Source of the DNA: Rhizobium sp. R711
Lineage (GTDB): Bacteria > Pseudomonadota > Alphaproteobacteria > Rhizobiales > Rhizobiaceae
Length of the DNA: 64,000 bases
Direction of reading: 5' to 3'
Assembly: GCF_002211365.1 (NCBI RefSeq)
Contig: NZ_LOKZ01000012.1
Coordinates: 124,001 to 188,000, forward strand
Shown here one piece after another: positions 1 through 9,603 of the stretch. The position numbers were made by a program, and so were the translations under genes. The notes under the pieces are model-generated. The model was given only the letters and a program-made list of their open reading frames with translations. It was not told where the DNA came from and ran no database searches. Position 1 is the first letter of the stretch. Each line of letters opens with the position of its first letter.

Positions 1-130
1 GGAAGTTTGAAGAATTGGACGGGGCGTGATTGAACCCGCGGCCTCGCGGATTTCCCTGCGCGCATTTCAGCCCTCGCGCCGGTCGAGAAGGCATATAGGT
101 CAGCGCGGTCGGTTTATCACCCCCATGGCA

Positions 131-688
131 TCAAAGAACGCGTATGACGGTGCCCTTGCGCAGGAAGGGAAGAAGGCGCCGCATGTCGCGCGGATGAACC
201 GCCACACATCCCGCGGTCGGCTTGTAACCGGGCTTGATCAGATGGAAGAAGATTGCCGAACCGCGATTGCGGGCTCGTGAGGTAATGTTCCAGTCCATGA
301 CGAGACAGACGTCATAAAGCCCGTCCTTGCGCTTCATTTCCTCGTGACTCGGCCGGAAAGGCGCTTTGACGAGTCTATTGTAGTTCGGATCCTCAGCCTG
401 GTCGCACCAGAGCATATCCGTACGAATGCGACGAATCGCAAGCGATGTCTCGAGACGCATCGGACGTTCACCGCGGCGAAAGCCGTAAAGCAGCTTCATC
501 GGAGCGATTGGGGTAGCTCCATCACCCTCACGCTTGCGGACCGTTCGACCGGCCCGGCCGATCGCGGCAGGCACTCTAATTGCGCCGAACTGAACCAAGG
601 CCCGGCTTTTTTTGCCTGGCGCAGGCCGAACGAGGAGGGTCGTCGACTTTATCGGTCTCGGACGCCTTGTTTTCTCCATTTTTCTCAC
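131..688 (-). CDS. L,D-transpeptidase family protein (YkuD fold)
   Basis: The C-terminal half carries the YkuD signature: a His in FFHLIKPGY followed by TAGCVAVH, which places the catalytic Cys in the usual H-x(n)-[ST]-x-G-C context. Such enzymes make 3-3 peptidoglycan cross-links or attach proteins to peptidoglycan in the periplasm. At 185 residues it is short for the family. The first 35 residues are strongly basic, and I see no convincing signal peptide. An internal Met at residue 4 is an alternative start. It is transcribed divergently from the response regulator at 823. Family membership is fairly firm; substrate and export route are not shown by the sequence. Confidence 0.72.
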   Translation of the reverse strand: MRKMEKTRRPRPIKSTTLLVRPAPGKKSRALVQFGAIRVPAAIGRAGRTVRKREGDGATPIAPMKLLYGFRRGERPMRLETSLAIRRIRTDMLWCDQAEDPNYNRLVKAPFRPSHEEMKRKDGLYDVCLVMDWNITSRARNRGSAIFFHLIKPGYKPTAGCVAVHPRDMRRLLPFLRKGTVIRVL

Positions 689-822
689 ATGTGTTTGCGA
701 TTGCTAGGATTACGATTGAAATCATATAGCATCGTATACGACAACAGCTCGGTCGCCCGATCTTTGCCAATGCTGAAAAATTGGCGTAGGAGAGGGGGAC
801 CGCAGGCGAGGGATAGAGCCGC

Positions 823-1506
823 ATGACCGCACGCACCATTCTCTTGGTGGATGACGACGACGACCTCCGCGAGACACTCACGGAGCAGCTTTCGCTCTAT
901 GACGAATTCACGGTCCTCCAGGAAACGACGGCGGCCAAGGGTGTCGAGCGCGCACGATCAACGCCGATCGACCTGCTCATCATGGACGTTGGCCTGCCTG
1001 ACATGGACGGTCGCGAGGCTGTGAAGCTGCTGCGCAAGGGTGGTTTGAAAGCCCCGATCATCATGCTGACCGGCCATGACACGGATTCGGATACGATCCT
1101 TGGCCTTGAGGCCGGCGCCAACGACTACATCACCAAGCCCTTCCGTTTTGCCGTCCTGCTTGCGCGCATCCGCGTGCAGCTGCGACAGCACGAGCAGAGC
1201 GAGGACGCCACCTTCAATGTCGGCCCCTATGTTTTCAAGCCGAGCCAAAAGCTGCTGACGATGGACAGTGGCCAGAAGATCCGCCTGACCGAGAAGGAAG
1301 CGGCAATCATTCGCTACCTCTACCGCGCCGAGCAGAAGGTCGTCACTCGTGACGTGCTGCTGGAAGAGGTATGGGGTTATAATTCCGGTGTGACGACGCA
1401 CACGCTCGAAACCCATGTCTATCGTTTGCGCCAGAAGATTGAACGCGATCCCTCCAACGCCGAAATTCTGGTAACGGAAAACGGCGGCTACAAGATCATC
1501 CCGTAA
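823..1506 (+). CDS. OmpR/PhoB-family two-component response regulator
   Basis: The receiver domain (residues about 4-118) has the acidic patch D10-D12, the phospho-acceptor D55 in MDVGLPDMDG, T83 in MLTGHD and K105 in ITKPFR. A winged-helix DNA-binding domain follows (about 130-225) with the typical THTLETHVYRLRQKIE recognition region and a C-terminal GGYKI hairpin. No histidine kinase is adjacent, so it is an orphan within this window. It may correspond to the CenR-like envelope regulators of alphaproteobacteria, but that is a guess from family and length. The start codon follows a purine-rich stretch, and the stop is one base from the next gene, implying cotranscription. Confidence 0.9.
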   Translation: MTARTILLVDDDDDLRETLTEQLSLYDEFTVLQETTAAKGVERARSTPIDLLIMDVGLPDMDGREAVKLLRKGGLKAPIIMLTGHDTDSDTILGLEAGANDYITKPFRFAVLLARIRVQLRQHEQSEDATFNVGPYVFKPSQKLLTMDSGQKIRLTEKEAAIIRYLYRAEQKVVTRDVLLEEVWGYNSGVTTHTLETHVYRLRQKIERDPSNAEILVTENGGYKIIP

Positions 1507-1507
1507 G

Positions 1508-1963
1508 ATGGCGCTGAACGACGACATCCGACTGCTGTCGCAGTTGCCGCTGTTCCACGATATGTCGGAGGATCAATTAAGGCTGATCGCCTTCGGCGCA
1601 GATCGACGAGTCATTTCCGCCGGTCAGATGCTCTTTCGGGAAGGCTCGCCGGCTGAAAGCGCCTACGTCATCCTTAGTGGCGGCGTGGATCTCAGCCGGA
1701 TCGGCCGCGATGGCGAGCCAGAAGTCCAGAATACCGCCGGACCTGGCACCCTTCTATCCGAACTTGCGCTGATCACACTCGTCGAGCGCAAGTACACGGC
1801 CGTTGCGACAGAAGACACGAGCATCATCCGCATCACCCGTTCGCTCTTCCATCGGCTGATCGAGGAATATCCGGATGCAGCTCGACTGATCGAGAGCCGC
1901 ATCCGCGACAACATTGCCGAGCTCGCAGCCAGGGCCGCGGCCCAACTTCACCGCTTCGTCTGA
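1508..1963 (+). CDS. Stand-alone cyclic nucleotide-binding domain protein
   Basis: The 151 residues form a single Crp/PKA-type cyclic-nucleotide-binding fold (about residues 13-125) with a phosphate-binding-cassette-like segment, LLSELALITLVERKY, where the Glu and Arg positions of the cassette are kept. There is no helix-turn-helix domain, so it is not a DNA-binding Crp protein; the remaining C-terminus is helical. It starts one base after the response-regulator stop codon, so the two are very likely translated from one mRNA and may act in one signalling route. The ligand is unknown. Confidence 0.8.
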   Translation: MALNDDIRLLSQLPLFHDMSEDQLRLIAFGADRRVISAGQMLFREGSPAESAYVILSGGVDLSRIGRDGEPEVQNTAGPGTLLSELALITLVERKYTAVATEDTSIIRITRSLFHRLIEEYPDAARLIESRIRDNIAELAARAAAQLHRFV

Positions 1964-1967
1964 CGGA

Positions 1968-2771
1968 TCAGAGATTGAAGTGCGCCGTGACCGGCACGTG
2001 GTCGGACGGCCGTTCCCAACCGCGCGCTTCCTTCAGAATGTCGATGCGCTGCAGGTGCGGTCCAAGGTCCTTTGAGCTCCAGATATGGTCAAGGCGGCGG
2101 CCGCGATCAGCCGCTTCCCAGTCCTTGGCGCGATAGCTCCACCATGTATAGAGCTTTTCGTTCTCCGGAACGTGCTGCCGCATCAGGTCAAGCCAGGCGC
2201 CGCGCTGCATCACTTCGAGAAGACCATCCGTCTCTATAGGCGTGTGGCTGACGATCTTGAGCAGCTGCTTGTGTGACCAGACATCATGCTCAAGTGGCGC
2301 AATGTTGAGGTCGCCGACGAGGATTGCCGAGGTGTTTGCTTCGCCATTTGCCTTGAGTTGCTTCATCTCGTCGATGAAATCGAGCTTGTGCCCGAACTTC
2401 GGATTGATCGTCCGATCCGGTTCGTCTCCGCCGGCAGGTACGTAGAAGTTATGCAGGCGAATACGCCGGCCACCACGTTCGAAGACGGCCGAGATATGGC
2501 GCGCGTCGCCGACGTTGCAGTAGTCCTGGCGGTGGTCCTCGACCAACGGAAAGCGCGACGCGATGGCAACGCCGTGATAGCCCTTCTGGCCATGGATGAT
2601 AATGTGTTCGTAGCCCATCGCGCGCAGCGGCGAGGCAGGAAACAGGTCGTTCGGAACTTTCGTTTCCTGGAGGCAAAGGATGTCAGGCTTATGCTTGAGG
2701 ACGAATTGCTCGACGATCGGCATGCGAAGCCGCAGAGAGTTGATATTCCAAGTCGTAACCGAGAAGCCCAT
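1968..2771 (-). CDS. xthA: Exodeoxyribonuclease III (AP endonuclease)
   Basis: This 267-residue protein of the exonuclease III/EEP phosphatase family repairs abasic sites and acts as a 3'-5' exonuclease on duplex DNA. Visible motifs are TWNINSLR near the N-terminus (Asn for metal binding), LQETKV (catalytic Glu at about residue 36), GDLNIAP (Asp/Asn pair) and the final SDHVPVTAHF with the catalytic His. I start it at the Met of MGFSVTTWNI, because the in-frame extension upstream covers the terminator of the next gene and has no family similarity. It ends five bases from the convergent cyclic-nucleotide-binding gene. Confidence 0.93.
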   Translation of the reverse strand: MGFSVTTWNINSLRLRMPIVEQFVLKHKPDILCLQETKVPNDLFPASPLRAMGYEHIIIHGQKGYHGVAIASRFPLVEDHRQDYCNVGDARHISAVFERGGRRIRLHNFYVPAGGDEPDRTINPKFGHKLDFIDEMKQLKANGEANTSAILVGDLNIAPLEHDVWSHKQLLKIVSHTPIETDGLLEVMQRGAWLDLMRQHVPENEKLYTWWSYRAKDWEAADRGRRLDHIWSSKDLGPHLQRIDILKEARGWERPSDHVPVTAHFNL

Positions 2772-2839
2772 TCGATTGCCTTTCAAAACCGGACGAACTG
2801 GCTTTAGAGCAAAGGCTGTGCCGATGGAACGGATGCCGC

Positions 2840-2872
2840 AAAAGAAAAACGCCCCGCAGATCGCAGGGCGTT
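2840..2872 (-). terminator. Rho-independent terminator of lolA
   Basis: Read on the minus strand, an AACGCCC/GGGCGTT stem with an inner GC extension is followed directly by TTTTTCTTTT. It lies just after the lolA-like stop codon and ahead of the xthA start, so it separates the two same-strand genes. Confidence 0.8.
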
Positions 2873-2893
2873 GTTCTTGCAAAGCAGCTGAAA

Positions 2894-3565
2894 TCAATCT
2901 CGGTAAGCGGCCGTTCCCGGGATCACCTCGTAGGGCACCTTGAACACCTTGTCGTCGAACTGGACGCCGGTCTTGACGTTGAAGACCATCACGGACGTGT
3001 CCTTGCCCTGATTGTCGGTAATCGTCCACTGGCGGAGATCATAGGTCTTCGGATCGAACATCATCGTAATCGTCGAGTTGCCAAAGACGGTGTTGTTGCC
3101 GAGCGCAATCGTTGTCAGGTCGGATTCCTGCTTCACACTTTTGACTGATCCGGCCGAGAGATCGATATGCTGTGCCAGCAGCAGGCTGAGCGGCGTCTTC
3201 GACAGTGGGTAAAGATCCCAGGTCTTGAGCTTCATGTTTCCGACGGCGACATTCTTACCATCCGCGATGACACGGATCGGCGACGGATTGTCATAGTTGA
3301 AGCGCAGCTTACCGGGGCGCTGAATATAGAACTTGCCGCCGGTCTGCTCGCCGCGCGGGCCGAATTGAACGAATTCGCCCTGCATGGTGGCGACACTTGA
3401 GAAGTGATCAGCGATCGCCTGCGCGGTGGCCGCGCTTGAAGCTGCGGATGCCGCCTGCGCATAGGCAGCAATCGGGACCGAAGATGCCGCAGCGACGGCC
3501 AGCGTACCCAACAGATGGCGCCGGGTCAGCGAGATGCGGTCCAGGATGGAGTCGGAGTTGTTCAT
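2894..3565 (-). CDS. lolA: LolA-family outer-membrane lipoprotein carrier protein
   Basis: The 223-residue precursor begins with a signal sequence containing TRRHLLGTLAVAAASS, which has a twin-arginine look, and a cleavage region near AAYAQA. The mature part follows the LolA pattern: a first strand region around MQGEFVQFGPRG, then GGKFYIQRPGKLRFNYDNPSP and VIADGKNVAV. LolA shuttles lipoproteins through the periplasm from LolCDE to the outer membrane. It sits directly downstream of ftsK on the same strand, an arrangement common in Rhizobiales. A terminator follows it. Confidence 0.88.
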   Translation of the reverse strand: MNNSDSILDRISLTRRHLLGTLAVAAASSVPIAAYAQAASAASSAATAQAIADHFSSVATMQGEFVQFGPRGEQTGGKFYIQRPGKLRFNYDNPSPIRVIADGKNVAVGNMKLKTWDLYPLSKTPLSLLLAQHIDLSAGSVKSVKQESDLTTIALGNNTVFGNSTITMMFDPKTYDLRQWTITDNQGKDTSVMVFNVKTGVQFDDKVFKVPYEVIPGTAAYRD

Positions 3566-3703
3566 CTATGTCTCCTTTATGCAATTTGAATGCTGCGGAA
3601 ACGCGGCGCCTTCATGGCGTAGTTCGCAGACCTGCATAAACTAACGGTTTCGGTGCGATCAGGTTTCCGTGAACGCCGGCGTCATTCAATTGCTGCTGAC
3701 ATT

Positions 3704-6364
3704 TCAGCGGTCGAGAATATCACCGTCAGTCGGAACCAGGATCTCGCGTTTTCCAGCATGGTTGGCGGGACCGATGATGCCTTCCTGCTCCATCCGCTCG
3801 ATCAGTGATGCGGCGCGGTTGTACCCAATGCCAAGTCTACGCTGAATATACGACGTCGATGCCTTTCCGTCACGCAGAACGATCGCGACAGCCTGATCGT
3901 ACGGATCGTCGGAATCTGAGAGATTGGACGTCCCGGCCGGACCGCCGCCGTAGTCGCCATCTTCGTCATCATCCGCCGTGATCGCGTCGAGATATTGCGG
4001 CGCGCCTTGCGTTTTCAGATAGGAAACGATCTCTTCCACTTCCATATCTGCAACGAACGGGCCATGGACACGCTGAATGCGCCCGCCGCCAGCCATATAG
4101 AGCATGTCGCCCATGCCGAGCAGTTGTTCGGCGCCTTGTTCTCCAAGGATGGTGCGACTGTCGATCTTCGACGTGACCTGGAAGGAAATACGCGTCGGGA
4201 AGTTTGCCTTGATCGTGCCGGTGATAACGTCGACGGACGGGCGCTGGGTAGCCATGATGACGTGAATGCCGGCGGCACGCGCCATCTGCGCCAGGCGCTG
4301 CACCGCGCCTTCGATGTCCTTGCCGGCGACCATCATGAGGTCAGCCATCTCGTCGATGATGACGACGATGTAAGGCATAGGCTGCAGATCAAACTCTTCC
4401 GTCTCATACATCGCCTCGCCGGTATGGCGGTCGAAGCCCGTTTGCACGGTACGCGAAATCACCTCGCCCTTGGCGAGCGCCTGCTCGACGCGACTGTTGA
4501 AGCCGTCGATGTTGCGGACGCCGATCTTCGACATTTTCTTGTAGCGCTCTTCCATCTCACGGACGGTCCACTTGAGCGCAACGACGGCCTTCTTGGGATC
4601 GGTGACGACAGGCGAGAGAAGGTGCGGAATACCGTCATAGACCGACAATTCAAGCATCTTCGGATCGATCATGATCAGACGGCATTGCTCTGGCGTCATG
4701 CGATAAAGCAGAGACAGGATCATGGTGTTGATGGCGACCGACTTACCGGACCCGGTCGTACCGGCGACCAGCAAGTGCGGCATCTTCGCCAGATCCGCGA
4801 TCACAGCCTCACCGCCAATCGTCTTGCCGAGCGCCATGGCAAGCTTTGCCTTCGAACCTTCGAAGTCGCGCGAGGCGATGAGCTCGCGCAGATAGACCGT
4901 TTCGCGCGTGGAGTTCGGCAGTTCGATGCCGATCGCGTTGCGACCCGGCACGACGGCAACGCGGGCAGCGATCGCGCTCATCGAACGGGCAATGTCGTCG
5001 GCAAGGCCGATGACGCGAGACGACTTGATGCCCGGAGCGGGCTCCAATTCATAAAGCGTGACGACGGGACCCGGCCGAACGTGGATAATCTCTCCCTTGA
5101 CGCCGAAATCCTCAAGCACGCCCTCGAGCATACGTGCATTCTGTTCCAGCGCATCAGCTGAAAGGGTCGAATCACGAACAACATTCTTCGGTTCCGCCAG
5201 CAAGTGCATCGAGGGAAGCTGGAAGCCTTCCGGACGAATGAAGGAGCCCTGTTGCTCGCGTTCGATGCGCGCGCCGGGCTTCGGCCGGGCGGCAGGCTGC
5301 ACGACGCGCGGCTCGGCGCGGTCGGCCGGTTTGGCTGGCGCACGCATCATCCAGTCATCGTCGTCGGGCAGGATATCGGCCGGACGCGGCGGCATGTCGT
5401 CAAACGGCAGATCGTCGTCATCCTCGTCATCGTTGAGCGAAATGGATGGCGCAGAAACGACACGGCGCTGCGAGGCAGCGCGCGGGTCCATCGATGGTTC
5501 CATGCGCTCTCCGCGCGCGACTGGCGCCTTTGCGCGCACCGGTTCGTTCAGCTTGCCAAACTCGTCATCGTTGAAATCGTAAGGTGACTCGAAATCGTCC
5601 TGCCGTCGTTTGCGGGGGCCCATGCCGAGCAAGCGCCGCATCCGAGCCTGGCTCATGTACCAGGCATGCGTCAGCGCGCCGACGGCAAGCCAGCCACCTT
5701 CATCGTCATCCTCGTCTTCATCGCCAACCGAGCGCAGCTTCGAACGCGTGTTTGCATATTCCTCCTCGGCCTCGTCTTCATCGTCCTCGCTACGGCCGAC
5801 GAGACCGGCAGCAAACAGCATCATCCAGACTGTCGGGATGGCAAACACGCAGCCCACCGCGGTCGCAAAGGCCCCGGTCGGATAAGCGCCAACAAAGAGC
5901 GCAGGAAACCGCAAGATCATATCGCCGACAACGCCACCGATGCCGTTGGGGATCGGCCAGGTGAGCGGCGGCGGGAAGCAGCCGATAACGGCGGAGGAAA
6001 GCACAGAACCCGCCCCCCACGCGGCAGCGCGCGCCGGGATGCGGCTGATGCGACGACCTGAGATCAATGCCAGAGCCCACGCCACAACAGGCAGGAGTGC
6101 CACGACACTGGCAAGGCCGAAAAACTGCATCGCGATGTCGGCGAACGCGGCCCCGCCATAGCCCAGAACATTGGTCGGTTCGTTCCCGGTCGCATAGGAA
6201 TAGCTTGGATCTGCAACGTTCCACGTCGCGAGCGCCGCGACTGCCAATGCGAGCAGCAGAAAAATCGCGAAGCCAACAAGGGTCTGCGCCTGCCGGAACA
6301 TGAAACCCGAAAGGGAAAAACGGTCCGGCCGGCCATCCATTGCTGGCGATGTGCTTCTTGCCAT
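3704..6364 (-). CDS. ftsK: DNA translocase FtsK
   Basis: The 886-residue protein has an N-terminal membrane domain (about residues 24-190, four hydrophobic helices), a long acidic linker rich in Asp/Glu (about 195-370) and a RecA-type motor. The motor has Walker [10 protein letters not shown] at about residue 535 and Walker [13 protein letters not shown], followed by [13 protein letters not shown]. The C-terminal winged-helix gamma domain (about 815-880, with [21 protein letters not shown]) reads KOPS sites and contacts XerD. FtsK couples septum formation to chromosome dimer resolution. The linker is shorter than in E. coli, as is usual in alphaproteobacteria. Confidence 0.96.
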   Translation of the reverse strand: MARSTSPAMDGRPDRFSLSGFMFRQAQTLVGFAIFLLLALAVAALATWNVADPSYSYATGNEPTNVLGYGGAAFADIAMQFFGLASVVALLPVVAWALALISGRRISRIPARAAAWGAGSVLSSAVIGCFPPPLTWPIPNGIGGVVGDMILRFPALFVGAYPTGAFATAVGCVFAIPTVWMMLFAAGLVGRSEDDEDEAEEEYANTRSKLRSVGDEDEDDDEGGWLAVGALTHAWYMSQARMRRLLGMGPRKRRQDDFESPYDFNDDEFGKLNEPVRAKAPVARGERMEPSMDPRAASQRRVVSAPSISLNDDEDDDDLPFDDMPPRPADILPDDDDWMMRAPAKPADRAEPRVVQPAARPKPGARIEREQQGSFIRPEGFQLPSMHLLAEPKNVVRDSTLSADALEQNARMLEGVLEDFGVKGEIIHVRPGPVVTLYELEPAPGIKSSRVIGLADDIARSMSAIAARVAVVPGRNAIGIELPNSTRETVYLRELIASRDFEGSKAKLAMALGKTIGGEAVIADLAKMPHLLVAGTTGSGKSVAINTMILSLLYRMTPEQCRLIMIDPKMLELSVYDGIPHLLSPVVTDPKKAVVALKWTVREMEERYKKMSKIGVRNIDGFNSRVEQALAKGEVISRTVQTGFDRHTGEAMYETEEFDLQPMPYIVVIIDEMADLMMVAGKDIEGAVQRLAQMARAAGIHVIMATQRPSVDVITGTIKANFPTRISFQVTSKIDSRTILGEQGAEQLLGMGDMLYMAGGGRIQRVHGPFVADMEVEEIVSYLKTQGAPQYLDAITADDDEDGDYGGGPAGTSNLSDSDDPYDQAVAIVLRDGKASTSYIQRRLGIGYNRAASLIERMEQEGIIGPANHAGKREILVPTDGDILDR

Positions 6365-6494
6365 GTGTGTACCCGTTCAATGCGTGAGAGCGTGCGAATC
6401 GCCAAGCGTCTGCACCCAGTACCTTCGCCCCACCTAATCAGAGGACGGTTAAAGCGGTATTAACCATGCCGCCCCCCCCCACATCTTGCACCGG

Positions 6495-6530
6495 AAAATA
6501 AAAAGGCCCGAACCTATGGAGGTCCGGGCC
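6495..6530 (-). terminator. Rho-independent terminator of the glnK-amtB operon
   Basis: On the minus strand, a GGCCCGGACCT/AGGTTCGGGCC hairpin with a four-base loop is followed by TTTTTATTTT. It lies about 80 bases after the amtB stop codon. Confidence 0.88.
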
Positions 6531-6609
6531 AAGAGCGGACTATTCGAACGAATAGGCCGCGACGGGCTGTTCAGCGGCGCCTGCTTACGCAAGCGCCGCA
6601 ATGCCTTGA

Positions 6610-8043
6610 TTACGCGTGGTAAGCGGCTTCGCCATGGGTCGAAAGATCGAGACCTTCGCGCTCGGCTTCGACGGTAACGCGCAGGCCGATGACGACATCG
6701 ACGATCTTGTAGAGGATCGCGGAACCGATACCCGACCATGCGATCGTTGTCAGAACGCCCTTCAGCTGAGCGAGAACCTGGGTCGCCGTACCCGGATAGC
6801 TGGCTGCGAAATCAGCCGTCGAATAGTCGACAATGCCAGCGCCGCCGAGCGCCGGGTTAACCAGGATACCGGTGCCGATCGCGCCGAGGATACCGCCGAT
6901 GCAATGTACGCCGAAGACGTCGAGCGAGTCGTCGTAGTTGAACTTGTTCTTGACGACGTCGACGAAGAAGTAGCAGACCGGCGAAACGATGAGGCCGAGA
7001 ACAATCGAACCCATCGGGCCGGCGAAGCCAGCAGCCGGAGTGACGGCAACGAGGCCAGCGACGGCACCCGAAGCTGCACCGAGCATCGAAGCCTTACCGC
7101 GTGCGAAGTTTTCGACCAGGCACCAGGACACAGCGGCAGCAGCCGTTGCAACAAAGGTGTTGATCATCGCGAGCGAAGCAAAGGAGTTGGCTTCGAGGTT
7201 GGAGCCAGCGTTGAAGCCGAACCAACCAACCCACAGAAGCGATGCACCGACCATGGTAAGCGTCATCGAATGCGGAGCCATAATTTCCTTCTTATAGCCC
7301 GTGCGCTTGCCGAGCATGATGGCACCAATCAGACCGGCAATGCCGGCGTTGATGTGGACGACCGTGCCGCCGGCGAAGTCAAGTGCGCCATAGGAGAAGA
7401 TCAGGCCCGACGGAGAGGTGTAAGAGCTCGGACCGCCCCAGAACCAGACCATGTGTGCCATCGGGAAATAGACGAAGGTGACCCACAGAACGACGAAAAG
7501 CATGACAGCCGAGAACTTGATGCGCTCGGCAAAGGCACCGACGATCAGGGCTGGCGTGATGCAGGCGAAGGTCATCTGGAAGCAGACGAAGGTCAGTTCC
7601 GGAATGGCCACGCCCTTTGTGAAGGTCTCAGACAGGGTCGTCGTGTTGACGCCGGCAAGGAAGGCCTTCGAGAAGCCGCCGACGAAGCTGTTGAGCGAAC
7701 CGCCGTCCGTGAAGGCCAGCGAATAGCCGTAGGTAACCCAGATGATCATGACCACGGCCGTGATCATGAAAACCTGCATGAGAACCGAGAGCATGTTCTT
7801 GGCGCGAACGAGGCCGCCGTAGAATAGCGCCAGGCCCGGGATGGTCATCAGCAGGACGAGAACCGTCGAGACGAGCATCCAGGTGTTGTCGCCCTTGTCC
7901 ATCGTCATCGCAGGAGCAGCCGCGGCAGCAGCAGGCGCAGCTGTCGTGGCAGCGTCCTGGGCAAAGGCAGCGACCGGCGCCAGCAGCGCAGCGGAAGCAG
8001 CGCCAAGCCGCGCAAAATTGGAAGAAAACTTCGAAATTGACAT
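6610..8043 (-). CDS. amtB: Ammonium transporter AmtB
   Basis: This 477-residue Amt/Rh-family channel starts with a cleavable signal sequence (APVAAFAQDA) and an Ala-rich stretch. About eleven transmembrane helices follow, beginning at NTWMLVSTVLVLLMTIPGLALFYGG compressed into one helix. The conserved FAGGTVVHINAG segment with a pore His and the later FGVHCIGGILGAIGTG segment with the second pore His are both present. It conducts ammonium/ammonia across the inner membrane and is gated by the GlnK protein encoded 27 bases upstream on the same strand. Expression should follow the sigma-54-type promoter in front of glnK. Confidence 0.95.
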   Translation of the reverse strand: MSISKFSSNFARLGAASAALLAPVAAFAQDAATTAAPAAAAAAPAMTMDKGDNTWMLVSTVLVLLMTIPGLALFYGGLVRAKNMLSVLMQVFMITAVVMIIWVTYGYSLAFTDGGSLNSFVGGFSKAFLAGVNTTTLSETFTKGVAIPELTFVCFQMTFACITPALIVGAFAERIKFSAVMLFVVLWVTFVYFPMAHMVWFWGGPSSYTSPSGLIFSYGALDFAGGTVVHINAGIAGLIGAIMLGKRTGYKKEIMAPHSMTLTMVGASLLWVGWFGFNAGSNLEANSFASLAMINTFVATAAAAVSWCLVENFARGKASMLGAASGAVAGLVAVTPAAGFAGPMGSIVLGLIVSPVCYFFVDVVKNKFNYDDSLDVFGVHCIGGILGAIGTGILVNPALGGAGIVDYSTADFAASYPGTATQVLAQLKGVLTTIAWSGIGSAILYKIVDVVIGLRVTVEAEREGLDLSTHGEAAYHA

Positions 8044-8070
8044 TGAAAGAGGCTCCCTTGCTCTGCCGCC

Positions 8071-8427
<357 letters not shown>

Positions 8428-8493
8428 TTATCCTCGGCACGGAGCCGACTCTCCTTGCCGCTGACGTTCCCGAACAGCGACCGAGGATATACA

Positions 8494-8510
8494 TTCAAGG
8501 GGCGTGCCAG
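8494..8510 (-). promoter_or_regulatory. Putative sigma-54 (-24/-12) promoter of glnK-amtB
   Basis: The minus strand reads CTGGCACGCCCCTTGAA, a close match to TGGCAC-N5-TTGC, with the -24 GG kept and the -12 GC reading GA. It would give a leader of about 75-80 bases before glnK. Sigma-54 dependence of glnK-amtB is well known in related bacteria; the site itself is inferred. Confidence 0.6.
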
Positions 8511-8571
8511 ATTCGATGGGATAAGCTAACTATTTGAAAAATAAGCATCATATAAATTTGCGTTAATTAAC

Positions 8572-8587
8572 AGGCAAATGATTGCCT
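8572..8587. promoter_or_regulatory. Perfect 16-bp dyad upstream of glnK
   Basis: AGGCAAATGATTGCCT has six-base arms that are exact reverse complements, with an ATGA centre. It lies about 75 bases upstream of the putative sigma-54 promoter, a normal distance for an NtrC enhancer, though the sequence is not a clear TGCACC-N5-GGTGCA site. It could instead be part of the tesB transcript end on the same strand. Confidence 0.35.
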
Positions 8588-8632
8588 AATAATCGCTCAA
8601 AAAATATCCGAATGAATAAATATGCCTACAAT

Positions 8633-9517
8633 TTATTCATTTGCCGTTTTACGAATCAGACCCTCCTGCGCTACCGACGCAATCAGGACGCCTTCCCTCG
8701 TAAACAGGCTACCGCGCGTCAGTCCCCTTGCGCCGGAAGCCGAAGGGCTATCCTGTGTGTAAAGAAGCCAATCGTTGAGTTTCGAGGGCCGATGAAACCA
8801 CATCGAGTGATCGAGACTGGCGACCTGGATCGTCTGGTCGAAGATCGACGTTCCATGCGGATAGAGCGAGGTATCGAGCAGCGTCATGTCCGAGAGATAG
8901 GCGAGAATGGCCGCCTGATAGTAACGATCGTCGGGAACCGGTCCCGTCGGTCGCACCCAGATATGCTGCACCGGGTCTAGCTTCTTGTCCGAGAAATAGT
9001 GCGTGAGCGATATCGGCCGAATCTCGATCGGCCGTTCGCGCTCCCAGTATTTGCGTATCGGCGCTGGCGCGTTGGCAAGAAACTGCGCCGCGATCTGCTG
9101 TTCGTCGAGCAGCTTTTCAGGAGCGGGAACATCCGGCATGGTGATCTGATGATAGAAGCCGGGCTCCTCGATCTGAAAGGAGGCCGACAGAGCGAATATC
9201 GCCTTTCCATGCTGGATGGCGACGGCGCGACGCGTGTTGAAACTCGACCCATCGCGAATCCGCTCCACCTGATAGACGATCGGCACCGAGGGATCGCCCG
9301 GGCGCATGAAATAGGCGTGCAGCGAATGCACGATACGGTCACGCTCCACCGTGCGCTGTGCCGCCATCAACGCTTGCGCGATAACCTGACCGCCGAAGAC
9401 ACGCTGCCAGCCAACCTGAGGGCTGCGCCCACGAAAGATGTCGACCTCGATCGCTTCAAGATCCAGCGTGGAAAGCAGCGTCTCCATCGCAGTCGGTTTT
9501 TCGGTGTCACGCGTCAT
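8633..9517 (-). CDS. tesB: Acyl-CoA thioesterase II
   Basis: The 294-residue protein has the double hot-dog layout of TesB. The first half contains RVFGGQVIAQALMAA and VHSLHAYFMRPGD; the second contains ILAYLSDMTLLDTSL, where the catalytic Asp lies, and SLDHSMWFHRP. TesB hydrolyses medium- and long-chain acyl-CoAs in the cytoplasm. I start it at MTRDTEK, preceded by GGAG at a good spacing; an upstream GTG start would add 22 residues without family similarity. It is divergent from the UbiH-like gene. Confidence 0.92.
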   Translation of the reverse strand: MTRDTEKPTAMETLLSTLDLEAIEVDIFRGRSPQVGWQRVFGGQVIAQALMAAQRTVERDRIVHSLHAYFMRPGDPSVPIVYQVERIRDGSSFNTRRAVAIQHGKAIFALSASFQIEEPGFYHQITMPDVPAPEKLLDEQQIAAQFLANAPAPIRKYWERERPIEIRPISLTHYFSDKKLDPVQHIWVRPTGPVPDDRYYQAAILAYLSDMTLLDTSLYPHGTSIFDQTIQVASLDHSMWFHRPSKLNDWLLYTQDSPSASGARGLTRGSLFTREGVLIASVAQEGLIRKTANE

Positions 9518-9603
9518 TTTGTATAGCTCCGGACGGTAGGAAGTGCGGCAGCGATGATCTATATAGATCAATACGATATTCACAAGAAACGGAACGGAAC
9601 TCC

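Noticed and set aside
1..130. Possible minus-strand tRNA-like GGGTTCAATC near the left edge
   Set aside because: The flanking bases do not form a T-stem or acceptor stem, so no tRNA can be supported.
2772..3029. N-terminal extension of xthA
   Set aside because: It would cross the lolA terminator and 3' end, and family members begin near MGFSVTTWN.
3995..5161. 388-codon plus-strand frame inside ftsK
   Set aside because: It is antisense to conserved ftsK motor sequence, is His/Arg/Asp-rich and has no family features.
6616..7827. 403-codon plus-strand frame inside amtB
   Set aside because: Antisense to amtB transmembrane segments; composition is biased and no domain is visible.
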